The notes under the pieces were generated by a model that was given only the letters and a program-made list of their open reading frames with translations, did not search any database and had not been told where the DNA came from. A DNA stretch of 39,250 bases from Chloroflexota bacterium (GTDB lineage: Bacteria > Chloroflexota > Dehalococcoidia > DSTF01 > RBG-16-68-14): positions 1 through 39,250 of the forward strand of contig QIFC01000016.1 of the NCBI GenBank assembly GCA_003228685.1, in the 5' to 3' direction. Below are positions 8,549 through 18,746 of the stretch, in pieces; positions within the stretch are counted from its first letter, which is position 1, and each line of letters starts with the position of its first letter. A program made the position numbers and the translations under genes.

Positions 8549-8998
8549 ATGAATACGAAGACCTATTCGCTAAGTTCGAAGGACGTGGAAGAGCGCTGGC
8601 ACGTCGTTGACGCGACCGACCGCACGTTGGGACGCGTCGCGACCGAGGTCACGCACCTCTTGCGCGGAAAGTACCGCCCTACCTACACGCCGCACATGGA
8701 CAACGGTGACTTCGTGGTCGTCATCAACGCCGGCAAGGTGCGAGTGACGGGCGCCAAGTCACGCCAGAAAATTTACTACAGCCACTCCGGCTACCCCGGC
8801 GGCCTCACAGAGACCCCCTACATGCGTGTCCTGGAGAGACATCCGGAGCGCATCGTCCAGGCAGCCGTGAAGGGCATGATCCCGCACAACCGCTTGGGAC
8901 GAAAGATCCTCCGCCACCTCAAGGTCTACGCCGGCCCCGAACATCCGCACGAAGCTCAGGTGAATGCCGGCAAGGGCAAGGAAACAGCCTCAGCCTGA
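8549..8998 (+). CDS. rplM: 50S ribosomal protein L13, apparent C-terminal frameshift
   Basis: L13 is an early large-subunit assembly protein. The 149-aa sequence has WHVVDATDRTLGRVATEVTH near the N-terminus and the signature VKGMIPHNRLGRKILRHLKV, and it reaches the usual end at YAGPEHPHEAQ. The ATG at 8549 follows GGAGC. As read, the frame stops at 8998 after GKGKETASA. Moving one base at about 8981 opens a frame that runs QPQPEKAAAEQAEAEKAEAT and stops in an ATGA overlap with rpsI. That Ala/Glu tail resembles the tails of S5 and L15 here, so the true protein may be ~22 residues longer. Confidence 0.95.
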   Translation: MNTKTYSLSSKDVEERWHVVDATDRTLGRVATEVTHLLRGKYRPTYTPHMDNGDFVVVINAGKVRVTGAKSRQKIYYSHSGYPGGLTETPYMRVLERHPERIVQAAVKGMIPHNRLGRKILRHLKVYAGPEHPHEAQVNAGKGKETASA

Positions 8999-9046
8999 GA
9001 AGGCTGCGGCTGAGCAGGCTGAGGCTGAAAAAGCGGAAGCGACCGC

Positions 9047-9445
9047 ATGACGAACGAGCAGTACTACCACGGGACCGGACGCCGCAAGAACGCCGTCGCA
9101 CGTGTGCGCCTCTACCCGGGCGCCGGTCCGCACATCATCAACGACAAGCCGATCGACGAAGTGTTCACGCGCATCCATCATCGCCACACAATCCTGCAGC
9201 CTCTCGTCCTGACCGAGACCGCGGACAAGTTCCACGCGCAGGTGAAAGTCGAAGGCGGAGGCATCTCCGGTTGGGCCGACGCCATCAAGCATGGTATCGC
9301 GCGCGCACTCCTCGCTGCCGACGACGACAGCTACCACAGCGCCCTGCGCAAGGCCGGCCACCTGACGCGTGATTCTCGCGTCAAGGAGCGCAAGAAGTAC
9401 GGCCTGAAGCGCGCCCGCAAGGCCCCTCAGTACACCAAGCGCTAG
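9047..9445 (+). CDS. rpsI: 30S ribosomal protein S9
   Basis: A 132-aa protein starting MTNEQYYHGTGRRKNAVARV, the S9 N-terminal strand. It ends in the basic tail RKKYGLKRARKAPQYTKR, whose terminal Lys-Arg reaches the P-site tRNA anticodon loop in the family. GGISGWADAIKHGIARALL is also typical. Partner of rplM in the usual rplM-rpsI pair. The ATG overlaps the stop of the alternative-frame L13 tail (ATGA). Confidence 0.97.
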   Translation: MTNEQYYHGTGRRKNAVARVRLYPGAGPHIINDKPIDEVFTRIHHRHTILQPLVLTETADKFHAQVKVEGGGISGWADAIKHGIARALLAADDDSYHSALRKAGHLTRDSRVKERKKYGLKRARKAPQYTKR

Positions 9446-9463
9446 CCCTCTACCGCTCTGTTA

Positions 9464-10459
9464 TTACGCCGCGCGGCGTCTGTAGAAGATCGTGCTGCCC
9501 GCCAGTAGTACGGTGACGCCGCTCGCCAGTCCGCCTGTCCAGAACCACCACATCGAGACCTTGCCTCCAGAATCAGTATCGACCTGCGCACCATCGGAAG
9601 GCGTAGCATCCCACTCTTCGCTGCGCTCCAGAGCCTCGGCGATTGCCGCGTCGAAGCCGGGTGTTGTTTCCCGATACAGCATGTCGCGAGAGTAGTGCTG
9701 CAGCCAGAACTGGCCCGGCCCGCCGAGTTCCGGCGGGCGATACATACCTAGGAGTCCCGTGACTCTGCCCGAAGGCGGCTCAAGGACCTCGAACTCGATT
9801 GCATACGGCGGTACCTCGGCCGCTGGGCCGACTAGCGGGCCGTCTAGGACCTCGGCTAAGTCGATCATGACGAACGTTTCGTTTGGTCCAGGTAGGAGCG
9901 TGCAACGCGCGCACTCACCCGAGCCCTGGGACCTATAGCCCTCGCCGGGCGCGGCATACAGCCGCACCAGAAACGATGCCTCCAAGAAGCGCATGGCGCG
10001 TAGCTGGGCGCTTATGACGCCGTCTTCAAGCTCCCCATCCTCCATCTTCTTTAGCCCCTGGTCTATCGCATCTTCAAGCATTTGCCACAGTTGAACGACC
10101 AGCCTGGTACCAATCACCCGACCGTTCCATTCGAATGAGGCCAGGTTCCGGATAGTATTCCAGCACCGGCACCAGATCCAAGTATCCGAATGGCTGCCAG
10201 ATTACGTAGGTGAGACCCTGGTGCGCTCCGGCGCAACTATGCCACGGGAATCTTCTCCTGGAAGCTGAACGGAGAACGGATCTCCGTGGATGGGCTCGAT
10301 ATGCGCCGCATACGCGCCAAGCTCACCACCCGTAATGATGTAGCGCGGCGGCTTTGCCTCTGCGGTCTGCTGCGCGCTCAGCGAGAGCATGAGCAACGCT
10401 GCGGCGAATCCAAGTAGTCGATAACCCATCCGCCGATTCTTCCTCCGCCATAGATACAC
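9464..10459 (-). pseudogene. Broken secreted, membrane-anchored protein of unknown function
   Basis: Two open segments lie in the same frame: 10459-10202 (85 aa) and 10117-9464 (217 aa from GTG). The first starts with a signal peptide (MGYRLLGFAAALLMLSLSA) and then PPRYIITGGELGAYAAH. The second ends with a transmembrane helix (WFWTGGLASGVTVLLAGSTI) followed by RRR, like a C-terminal anchor. A TAA at 10205-10203 separates them. Between ~10235 and ~10118 a different frame is strongly protein-like (GLTYVIWQPFGYLDLVPVLE), suggesting two compensating frameshifts. Function unknown. It could be a decayed gene or a sequence error. It is last in the operon below the SAM riboswitch. Confidence 0.6.
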
Positions 10460-10480
10460 CTCCCGGGCGCGGAAGGTTCC

Positions 10481-11554
10481 TTACCGCTCTGTCAGTTTCG
10501 CCTTCAATGTGTCGATCGGTTCGACGGTGGCCGGCTGGACGCCATTCAGCAGCGCCAGGTAGTAGCTCGTCAGGTCTCCGAAGTAGATGGCCGTCATCAC
10601 CTGCGCCAGCGCGCTCGTGCCCTGCGCCTCGACCACCTCATGCGAGACGCCCGCATCATCGAGCGCCTCGCCCGTCGCCTTGTAGCGCAGCAGCAGGCGC
10701 GGATGGAGCGCCGCGTGCCGCAGGCACACCACGTGGAGGCGCGAGATGTCCGGTAGGCCGAACCCCACGATACTGTTGTGATCCATTTCCGGCAGCGTTT
10801 CATGCAACGCCCAGGACTTACTATTCTCGTTGATCTGTGTCTTCCAGCGGTAGGCCGCCACGTCCAACACGCCGGCACCAACGATGACTGGCAAGCGCCC
10901 GTGCAGCCGCTCTGCCAGCTGCTTCGCGGGGTTCTGGTCGCGCGGCGAATTGAAGCCCAGCTCTGAGCGCTGCTTCTTCATCAGCGATACTGCCTCAGAG
11001 ACCGCTCTCTCCTGTGGTTCTAGGAGTCCTGCCTTTTCGCCGAGCGCCAGCAGCGCCATCAGTTGGTGCCCGGTTGAAGACCGCGGCTCACCGGCGTACT
11101 CGTAGCGGAAAATGGGTGCATCTGCTAGGTCAGCGAGCTTCGCGATCTCCCCGCCCATCGTAATCACGAACGTCTGCGCTCTCGCGTCGACGGCCTGCTG
11201 GAACGCGGACAGCGTCTCCTCTGTGTTGCCGCTATGGCTGCAAGCCACGACGAGCGTGTCCTGCCCTACCGAAGCGGGAATGTCGTACCCACGCACGACC
11301 TGGACCGGCTTGCGGCCCGTCAGCATCGCTAGCGACCGCAGGATGTCGCTGGAGATGGCAGAGCCTCCCATGCCCAGTAGGACCACGTCTTGGGCCCCTC
11401 CATGGGCGTCTGCGTGCGTCTCAGGCAGGCTCAGGTCGCCGGCACGGCGCCAAGCCTCCTCGCACTGCTCCGGCAACGCTTCGATGCGCGCCAGCATGCC
11501 GTGCGGGTCTAGTTGCTCGAGGCTAGCCTTGTCGTCCAGGACGTGGTGGCTCAT
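10481..11554 (-). CDS. Bifunctional phosphoglucose/phosphomannose isomerase
   Basis: A 357-aa SIS-domain isomerase of the bifunctional PGI/PMI family, interconverting glucose-6-P or mannose-6-P with fructose-6-P. The first SIS domain shows VVLLGMGGSAISSDILRSL and the sugar-phosphate loop CSHSGNTEETLSAF. The second contains LHGRLPVIVGAGVLDVAAYR, then QINENSKSWALHETLPEMDH, which includes the catalytic Glu region. It overlaps the upstream nucleotidyltransferase by 4 bp, so the pair probably works in hexose-phosphate and sugar-nucleotide supply. Which isomerase activity dominates cannot be told from sequence. Confidence 0.9.
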   Translation of the reverse strand: MSHHVLDDKASLEQLDPHGMLARIEALPEQCEEAWRRAGDLSLPETHADAHGGAQDVVLLGMGGSAISSDILRSLAMLTGRKPVQVVRGYDIPASVGQDTLVVACSHSGNTEETLSAFQQAVDARAQTFVITMGGEIAKLADLADAPIFRYEYAGEPRSSTGHQLMALLALGEKAGLLEPQERAVSEAVSLMKKQRSELGFNSPRDQNPAKQLAERLHGRLPVIVGAGVLDVAAYRWKTQINENSKSWALHETLPEMDHNSIVGFGLPDISRLHVVCLRHAALHPRLLLRYKATGEALDDAGVSHEVVEAQGTSALAQVMTAIYFGDLTSYYLALLNGVQPATVEPIDTLKAKLTER

Positions 11555-12246
11555 GAGCCGCTTCCCGCTGCGGCGAGCTGGTCCGCAGCTTCGTTGAGAT
11601 CCTTCACTGTATCGATCGCCTTCCAGTAGGCGTCCGAGCGGAAGCCGTACAGACGGCCTTCGTCAGCCAGCCTGGGGAACAGCTCATCCTCGTGGTCGCC
11701 TACGTCCGGCAGGTCCGCGAAGAACGAGCGCTCCAGCACGTAGACGCCGGCGCTCAACCAGTGTGGCAGCAGCGGTTTCTCCTCGAAGCCAACGATCCGC
11801 TCGCCCTCCTGACGCACGATGCCGAACGGGCTGCGCAGTTGCGTCAGCAGCAGCGTGCCGATCGCTCCGGTCTCCTTGTGCTGCTCGATCATCGGGGCCA
11901 ATGACTGCGTGTTCACGTTGTCGCCGTTCGTCGCGATGACGAGCGGTTCATCGTCGGGGACCTGCGTGTAGCCCAGCTTTAGCGCGCCTCCTCGGCCCAA
12001 CGGCGTTTCCTCGATCGAGTAGGCAACGTGGAGCCCCCACTTCGCGCCATTGCCAAAATAGTCCTCGATGACGTCGTGCAGGTAGCCACACGCCACGACG
12101 ACGTCGGTGACGCCGTTATCACGCAACCAGACGAGCTGGTGTTCGAGAATCGGCTTGTCGAGGAGCGGCACCATCGACTTCGGACGGTCGCTCGTAAGCG
12201 GCCGCAGCCGTTCGCCCTTGCCTCCTGCGATGATGATTGCGTACAC
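11551..12246 (-). CDS. Sugar-1-phosphate nucleotidyltransferase
   Basis: A 231-aa NTP_transferase-fold enzyme joining a sugar-1-phosphate to an NTP. The N-terminal signature AGGKGERLRPLTSDRPKSMV binds the nucleotide and triphosphate; VIATNGDNVN carries the metal-binding Asp; VGFEEKP and SAGVYVLE are the usual sugar-site blocks. It lacks the C-terminal left-handed beta helix of longer ADP-glucose or GDP-mannose enzymes. The neighbouring PGI/PMI makes mannose-1-P guanylyltransferase attractive, but this is inference. Confidence 0.88.
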   Translation of the reverse strand: MYAIIIAGGKGERLRPLTSDRPKSMVPLLDKPILEHQLVWLRDNGVTDVVVACGYLHDVIEDYFGNGAKWGLHVAYSIEETPLGRGGALKLGYTQVPDDEPLVIATNGDNVNTQSLAPMIEQHKETGAIGTLLLTQLRSPFGIVRQEGERIVGFEEKPLLPHWLSAGVYVLERSFFADLPDVGDHEDELFPRLADEGRLYGFRSDAYWKAIDTVKDLNEAADQLAAAGSGS

Positions 12247-12255
12247 GCGGGCTCC

Positions 12256-12777
12256 TTACACTCGGACCGCAATACGTGCCGGGTTGTACTCGTCCGAATC
12301 CCACTCTAGCGGATTGTCCTCGATGTATTGCCGGATGCGGAAAAGGTCGTCTTCGTCCCGCACGATGTGCTCGTAGTAGTTGCGCTGCCAGCTAAACTCG
12401 GAGTAGCCGGCGCGCTGGCACCGCGTCGTGACGGCGGCTTTGTAGGTGCGGACAATCACAGCGAGCGTTCCAGCCCGGGGCGAGATAGCGGAGTGGCGGG
12501 TTGCGGGCTCGCGGTTCGTAGGGGCGTTCAATTGAACGCCCCTACCCGACGTGCCGATCACGAGGAGCCCGTGGACGTGGTTAGACATGACGACCCACGC
12601 ATCGAGCCTGACGTCTTGATGGTGCTCAGCTATGCGTTGCCAGCAGTCTTCCGCAGCCTCCTTGACCTCGGGCTCATCGAAAAACAGCCGGCGCTCCTGC
12701 GTGCAAATTGTGACGAAATACACACCGGGGCGCGCGTAGTCGTAGTCAGGGAGCCTGATCGATCGTCTGGGACGCAT
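12256..12777 (-). CDS. REP-associated tyrosine transposase (RAYT, Y1_Tnp family)
   Basis: A 173-aa HUH single-strand endonuclease related to IS200/IS605 TnpA. Visible are the opening PDYDYARPGVYFVTICTQER, the HUH motif H67-V-H69 (WVVMSNHVHGLL), and the nucleophile tyrosine in WQRNYYEHIVR (Y134 or Y135) followed by DEDDLFRIRQYIEDNP. RAYTs are usually single-copy and act on REP palindromes. A perfect 28-bp palindrome lies inside this ORF and encodes GVQLNAPT in the loop between the HUH and Tyr blocks. The gene is co-directional and tightly spaced between metK and the nucleotidyltransferase; no flanking IS ends were seen. Confidence 0.9.
   Translation of the reverse strand: MRPRRSIRLPDYDYARPGVYFVTICTQERRLFFDEPEVKEAAEDCWQRIAEHHQDVRLDAWVVMSNHVHGLLVIGTSGRGVQLNAPTNREPATRHSAISPRAGTLAVIVRTYKAAVTTRCQRAGYSEFSWQRNYYEHIVRDEDDLFRIRQYIEDNPLEWDSDEYNPARIAVRV
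12518..12545. repeat. 28-bp perfect palindrome within the RAYT gene
   Basis: GTAGGGGCGTTCAA is followed immediately by its exact reverse complement, giving a REP-like inverted repeat. It is the only copy I found in the window. It lies in frame in the RAYT coding sequence. Confidence 0.9.
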
Positions 12778-12799
12778 CCTTGCTTCCTAGGAGCCTGCG

Positions 12800-13999
12800 C
12801 TATCCCCCGGTACCGTCCAGGCCAGCCGCCTTGCGCAGCGCCTCGGCCCGGTCCGTCTTCTCCCACGGCGCGTCGATGTCCTCGCGGCCGAAGTGCCCAT
12901 AGGCAGCCGTCTTCCGAAAGATCGGACGGCGCAGGTCCAAGTCGCGGATGATGGCGCCCGGCCGCAAGTCGAAGTGCTCCTTCACGAGTTCGAGGATCTT
13001 CTCGTCGTCGATCTGGCCGGTCCCGAAGGTCTCTATCGCAACAGACGTCGGCTCAACGACGCCGATCGCGTACGAGAGCTGCACTTCCATCCGGTCGGCA
13101 AGGCCGGCGGCGACCGCATTCTTCGCGACGTAGCGCGCCGCATACGCGGCCGAACGGTCGACCTTCGAGGGATCCTTGCCGGAGAAGGCGCCGCCGCCGT
13201 GCCGCGCCACACCACCGTACGTATCGACGATGATCTTGCGCCCGGTCAGGCCGGCGTCGCCCATCGGGCCTCCGACAACGAAGCGGCCTGTCGGGTTCAC
13301 CAACACGCGCGTCTTGTCGTCCATGAGTTCCGGCGGGATCACCTCGTTGATCACCGTATCTTCGATGTCCTTCGCGATCTGCTCTTGCGACGCATCGGCA
13401 TCATGCTGCGTGGAGATCACCACGGTATCGATGCGCTTTGGCTTTCCGCGCTCGTACTCCACTGTCACTTGCGACTTGCCATCGGGCCTCAGGTAGTCGA
13501 GCACGCCGTCCTTGCGCACCTGAGCCAGGCGGCGGCAGAGTTTGTGCGCCAGCGAGATCGAGAGCGGCATCAGCTCCGGCGTCTCCTTGCAGGCGAACCC
13601 GATCATCATGCCCTGGTCGCCCGCGCCTTGCTCGAGCTGGTCCGATGAGCGGTCGACGCCTTGTGCGATGTCTCGCGACTGCTCCTTGACGGAAATGATG
13701 ACGCCACAGGTCTGGAAATCGAACCCGTAGTCGGCGCTCGTATATCCGATGTCCTCGATCGTATCTCTGACAACCGCCTGCATATCGACATAGCAGTCGG
13801 TCGAGATCTCGCCGGTTACCAGGACCAAGCCTGTCGTGACCGCGGTCTCGCAGGCCACGCGAGCGTCCGGGTCCTGGCCAATGATCGCATCCAGGATCGC
13901 GTCCGACACCTGATCACACAGCTTGTCGGGGTGCCCCTCCGTCACCGACTCCGATGTCAGGAACAGTGAGGGTGACGTCATGAAGGTCGTGCCGCTCAT
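12800..13999 (-). CDS. metK: S-adenosylmethionine synthase
   Basis: It makes SAM from methionine and ATP. The 399-aa sequence has [20 protein letters not shown] near the N-terminus, the [16 protein letters not shown] loop, the phosphate-binding [19 protein letters not shown], and a C-terminal [15 protein letters not shown]. The ATG at 13999 is chosen because AAGGAG lies 7 nt upstream; a second in-frame ATG six codons later is possible. It is downstream of mtnP, a GNAT gene and ahcY and would be controlled by the SAM-I riboswitch at the operon head. Confidence 0.97.
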   Translation of the reverse strand: MSGTTFMTSPSLFLTSESVTEGHPDKLCDQVSDAILDAIIGQDPDARVACETAVTTGLVLVTGEISTDCYVDMQAVVRDTIEDIGYTSADYGFDFQTCGVIISVKEQSRDIAQGVDRSSDQLEQGAGDQGMMIGFACKETPELMPLSISLAHKLCRRLAQVRKDGVLDYLRPDGKSQVTVEYERGKPKRIDTVVISTQHDADASQEQIAKDIEDTVINEVIPPELMDDKTRVLVNPTGRFVVGGPMGDAGLTGRKIIVDTYGGVARHGGGAFSGKDPSKVDRSAAYAARYVAKNAVAAGLADRMEVQLSYAIGVVEPTSVAIETFGTGQIDDEKILELVKEHFDLRPGAIIRDLDLRRPIFRKTAAYGHFGREDIDAPWEKTDRAEALRKAAGLDGTGG

Positions 14000-14026
14000 C
14001 GAATTACTCCTTGCTAACGAATTGTG

Positions 14027-16226
<2,200 letters not shown>

Positions 16227-16227
<1 letters not shown>

Positions 16228-17111
16228 TACGCTGTCGCTCCTACCGGCATGTACCGCTCGATGATCGGGGCCAGGTCTCGCTTCAGACCGTCCGGCACCA
16301 GATCGGGCGCCGTTACCAGCGCGTTCGCCAGCGCCGAGCCGCACGAGCAAGCGCGCGCCGCGGACAGGCCGCGCACGGCTTCCACCACGATGCGCTTTGC
16401 CATGTCTACGTTGCGCATCAGGTTCGCGATGATCATCTCGCCGGTAACCGGCTCGCTGCTCTCGCGCCACGTGTCGTAGTCGGTCACGAGCGAGAGGCCC
16501 GCGTAGCAGATCTCGGCTTCGCGGGCGAGCTTCGCCTCGGGTAGCGCCGTCATACCGATGATGCCGGCGCCCCAGGATTGATAGAGGTTTGATTCGCTCT
16601 TCGTTGAGAACGCGGGTCCGTCGATGACAACGCCCGTTCCGCCCTTGTGCACGGTCGCGCCAGCCTGCTCCGCCGCTGACACAAGCAGGCTGCTCAGGTC
16701 CGCGCAGAACGGCTGATCGAAGGCAATGTGCGCGACCAGTCCGTTGCCGAAGAACGTGCTGGGCCTGCCACGCGTGCGGTCGATCAACTGGTCCGGCACG
16801 ACGAAATGCAGCGGCGCGATCTCCTCACGCAGGCTGCCTACCGCACTCACGGCGATGATACGCTCCACGCCCAGCCGCTTGAGCGCCCAGACGTTCGCCC
16901 GCGCCGGCAGCTCCGCCGGCAGAATGCGATGCCCAACGCCATGGCGAGGCAGGAACGCCATCCGCACGCCCTCCAGCGTGCCGAGCACGATCACATCGCT
17001 CGGGGCGCCAAACGGCGTCTCTATCCGCTGTTCTTGGACGTCCGTCAGCCCTTCCAGCTCGTAAAAACCGGAACCGCCGATCACTGCTACTTGCACGCTT
17101 GCGTCAGTCAT
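16227..17111 (-). CDS. mtnP: S-methyl-5'-thioadenosine phosphorylase
   Basis: It phosphorolyses methylthioadenosine to adenine and methylthioribose-1-P, starting methionine salvage. The 294-aa PNP/MTAP-family sequence shows AVIGGSGFYELEGL at the N-terminus, the phosphate-site FLPRHGVGHRILPAELPARA, AVSAVGSLREEIAP, and GPAFSTKSESNLYQSWGAGI with GMTALPEAKLAREAEICYAG in the purine site. First gene after the SAM-I riboswitch. The ATG at 17111 lies 9 nt after the terminator T-run and has no evident Shine-Dalgarno. The C-terminus has a Cys pair (ACSCGSAL), as in some thermophilic MTAPs. Confidence 0.95.
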
Positions 17112-17120
17112 ATCGAATAC

Positions 17121-17154
17121 AAAGAAAGCGACCTCTCATGGTGGGAGAAGTCGC
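17121..17154 (-). terminator. Riboswitch terminator before mtnP
   Basis: On the minus strand GCGACTTCTC and GAGAGGTCGC form a 10-bp stem (one G-U) around a CCACCAT loop, followed by TTTCTTT. It lies between the SAM-I aptamer and mtnP, so SAM binding would be expected to favour it and switch the operon off. Confidence 0.88.
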
Positions 17155-17165
17155 GAACCTGCTCG

Positions 17166-17269
17166 CTCATCTTTCCTCTGTCTTACAGAGGTCGGAGTTG
17201 GCACCGCGTCCGCTGAACGGACCGGTTGCTGGGCTTCGTCGGGCCGGACCCTCCACCACTCTGGATGAG
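17166..17269 (-). promoter_or_regulatory. SAM-I (S-box) riboswitch
   Basis: The minus-strand sequence matches the S-box core: CAGAGTGGTGGAGGG, then GGCCC..GAAGCCC..AGCAACC, then GGTGCCAA. P1 pairs CTCATC (17269-17264) with GATGAG (17171-17166). P3 (GTCCG/CGGAC) and P4 (CCTCTG/CAGAGG) are also formed. With the terminator downstream it is a transcriptional OFF switch sensing SAM. It fits its targets mtnP, ahcY and metK. Confidence 0.97.
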
Positions 17270-17294
17270 TTGTGTCGTATTCAGTTGTATGTTG

Positions 17295-17323
17295 AGTGTA
17301 CGCGAGGCGAAATATCGAGTCAA
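17295..17323 (-). promoter_or_regulatory. Sigma70-like promoter of the SAM-recycling operon
   Basis: TTGACT (17323-17318) and TACACT (17300-17295) are separated by exactly 17 bp. Transcription would begin near 17288, about 20 nt before the riboswitch P1 helix. Confidence 0.8.
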
Positions 17324-17349
17324 CCGGCGATTTCCCTAGGCGGGCAGCC

Positions 17350-17667
17350 CTACTCCCCTACCGCCACCTGCACGTCGTCACCTTCAATGCGAACCTCGTA
17401 CTTGGCCAGCGGCTCCTCCGGCGGCGGGCCTTCTACCGCGCCTGTCGTCACGTCAAACTCACCCATGTGCCACGGGCATGACACTAACTTGCCATCCAGG
17501 TCGCCTTCACCTAATGGACCGCCCTCGTGCGAGCACTCGCCGTTGATCGCGTAGAACGTCCCATCGACGTTTGCCAGACAGACCTGCGTGTCCTCGTCCA
17601 GCTCAATCTGCTCCAGCGACCCCGGCGCCAGCTCGGAGACCTTCGCCACCGTTTTGAACTCAGCCAT
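17350..17667 (-). CDS. Rieske [2Fe-2S] ferredoxin-like protein
   Basis: A 105-aa single-domain Rieske protein. The cluster ligands are C45-x-H47 (CSHEGG) and C64-x2-H67 (CPWHMGEFD). It has no signal peptide and no oxygenase domain, so it is a soluble electron carrier of the NirD/biphenyl-type ferredoxin class. The upstream gene in the same direction is a MauE-like membrane protein whose frame runs on into this gene. The redox partner is not evident nearby. Confidence 0.92.
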   Translation of the reverse strand: MAEFKTVAKVSELAPGSLEQIELDEDTQVCLANVDGTFYAINGECSHEGGPLGEGDLDGKLVSCPWHMGEFDVTTGAVEGPPPEEPLAKYEVRIEGDDVQVAVGE

Positions 17668-17960
17668 CCTAGCGCGTCCTTTCGTTTCAACGCTACCGCG
17701 ACAGCGATCATGAAACTCAATAGCAAAAGCCCGAAGAGAAGTGCTGCCACCCAGGAGAAGAGACCCGCCAAGAGCATGAACGCCAGAGGCAGATCGGCGA
17801 ATGGCAGAGCCAAGGCAAACGTGGTCGCCACCGGCGGCGGCAACAGCCCGTACTGCTGTACGTTTCGCACGAATCCGCTGCTATCAAGCAACTTCGAGAG
17901 AGCAGCCATGACCAGGACGGCTGCTAGCACCATCCGCAGAGCAGAACGAAAGCCAGCCAA
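17511..17960 (-). CDS. MauE/DoxX-like membrane protein, C-terminus overlapping the Rieske gene
   Basis: The first ~95 residues look like the MauE/DoxX group: TM1 (MVLAAVLVMAALSKLL), the conserved YGLLPPPVA, TM2 (FALALPFADLPLAFMLLAG) and TM3 (VAALLFGLLLLSFMIAVAVAL). After ALKRKDALG the frame enters the Rieske gene and becomes arginine-rich and non-homologous for ~50 codons (157-bp overlap). The fourth TM helix usual in MauE is missing. TTG at 17960 or ATG at 17933 could be the start; neither has a clear ribosome binding site. The gene may be truncated or frameshifted. Confidence 0.6.
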   Translation of the reverse strand: MAGFRSALRMVLAAVLVMAALSKLLDSSGFVRNVQQYGLLPPPVATTFALALPFADLPLAFMLLAGLFSWVAALLFGLLLLSFMIAVAVALKRKDALGWLSSKRWRRSPSWRRGRWSRLSWTRTRRSVWQTSMGRSTRSTASARTRAVH

Positions 17961-18029
17961 GGACTGGCTAATGGGGAAAGCGCCTCATACAGCATGACAG
18001 CGACGGAATATGGCGGAAATTGTCCTCTG

Positions 18030-18746
18030 TTAGATAGGAGGATCGATAGTCACTGGCTGATTGTATTCGTCAATCTCGATCGTGACCACGCCGGCAAATG
18101 CCACGCCCTCAAAAGTGATTTCCGCAAGGTAGATAAACTCAGTATCCACACCAACCGTCACGTCGACAACGGCTTCGATGTCCTCAAAACCCTCAGCAAT
18201 GGTAGCGAGGTCGTCTGCAATTCCCGGGACAGAGTCCGCCTGCAGCAGAATAATCTCTGCTACGTTGCTTCCATACTCGGGAAGGGTAAGCCTGTACAAC
18301 CTGGTAGACTCACCTGCCACGTCTGGCCCCGGCCCGACATCAGATAATCCTGCCGCATCTTCAAGTTGAACAATGGCAGTGAGAGGTGCGAAGACAAGCA
18401 CCCTCATCGCTTCGGCATCGGCAGGAGTCCAATCCTGGTCGACGCGGACCCAAGCTTCTGAACCAATGAGCACGACCTCCTCAAACGGTGACGCAGGGTC
18501 AGCCGCCAGGCGGGCCGCATCCGGAGCACGATAGTGGTATTCAAGGCGCGCTTCGATGATTCCGTACTGAGTGCGCACGTTCACGGTCTGGACGGCACGA
18601 AACGAGTCGGCACCGCTGGTGGCTGCTATTGCGTGATCAACCTCGGCTCTCACACTGCGCCCGTCCGCGCATCCAGCTAGCAGAACGGCCAAGATTAAGC
18701 CGACCGCCAGCAGCATCTTACGCAGCCAGCTCCGTTGCCCGCTCAT
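18030..18746 (-). CDS. Lipoprotein, LppX/LolA-like
   Basis: A 238-aa protein with a lipoprotein signal peptide: MSGQRSWLRK, a hydrophobic stretch, then the lipobox LLAGC with C26 as the lipidated residue. The mature part (SVRAEVDHAIAATSGADSFR, EARLEYHYRAPDAARL, ..EAWVRVDQDWTPADAEA..) resembles the LppX/LprAFG and LolA-type fold for hydrophobic ligands; this is a fold-level guess. The ATG at 18746 overlaps the stop of the Cys-rich ORF (ATGA), which supports this start over in-frame codons upstream. The ligand is unknown. Confidence 0.75.
   Translation of the reverse strand: MSGQRSWLRKMLLAVGLILAVLLAGCADGRSVRAEVDHAIAATSGADSFRAVQTVNVRTQYGIIEARLEYHYRAPDAARLAADPASPFEEVVLIGSEAWVRVDQDWTPADAEAMRVLVFAPLTAIVQLEDAAGLSDVGPGPDVAGESTRLYRLTLPEYGSNVAEIILLQADSVPGIADDLATIAEGFEDIEAVVDVTVGVDTEFIYLAEITFEGVAFAGVVTIEIDEYNQPVTIDPPI

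Noticed and set aside
9466-9479. Palindrome ACGCCGCGCGGCGT as a terminator after rpsI
   Set aside because: No T-run, no loop space, and it lies in the RRRAA codons of the opposing gene, so it is likely fortuitous.
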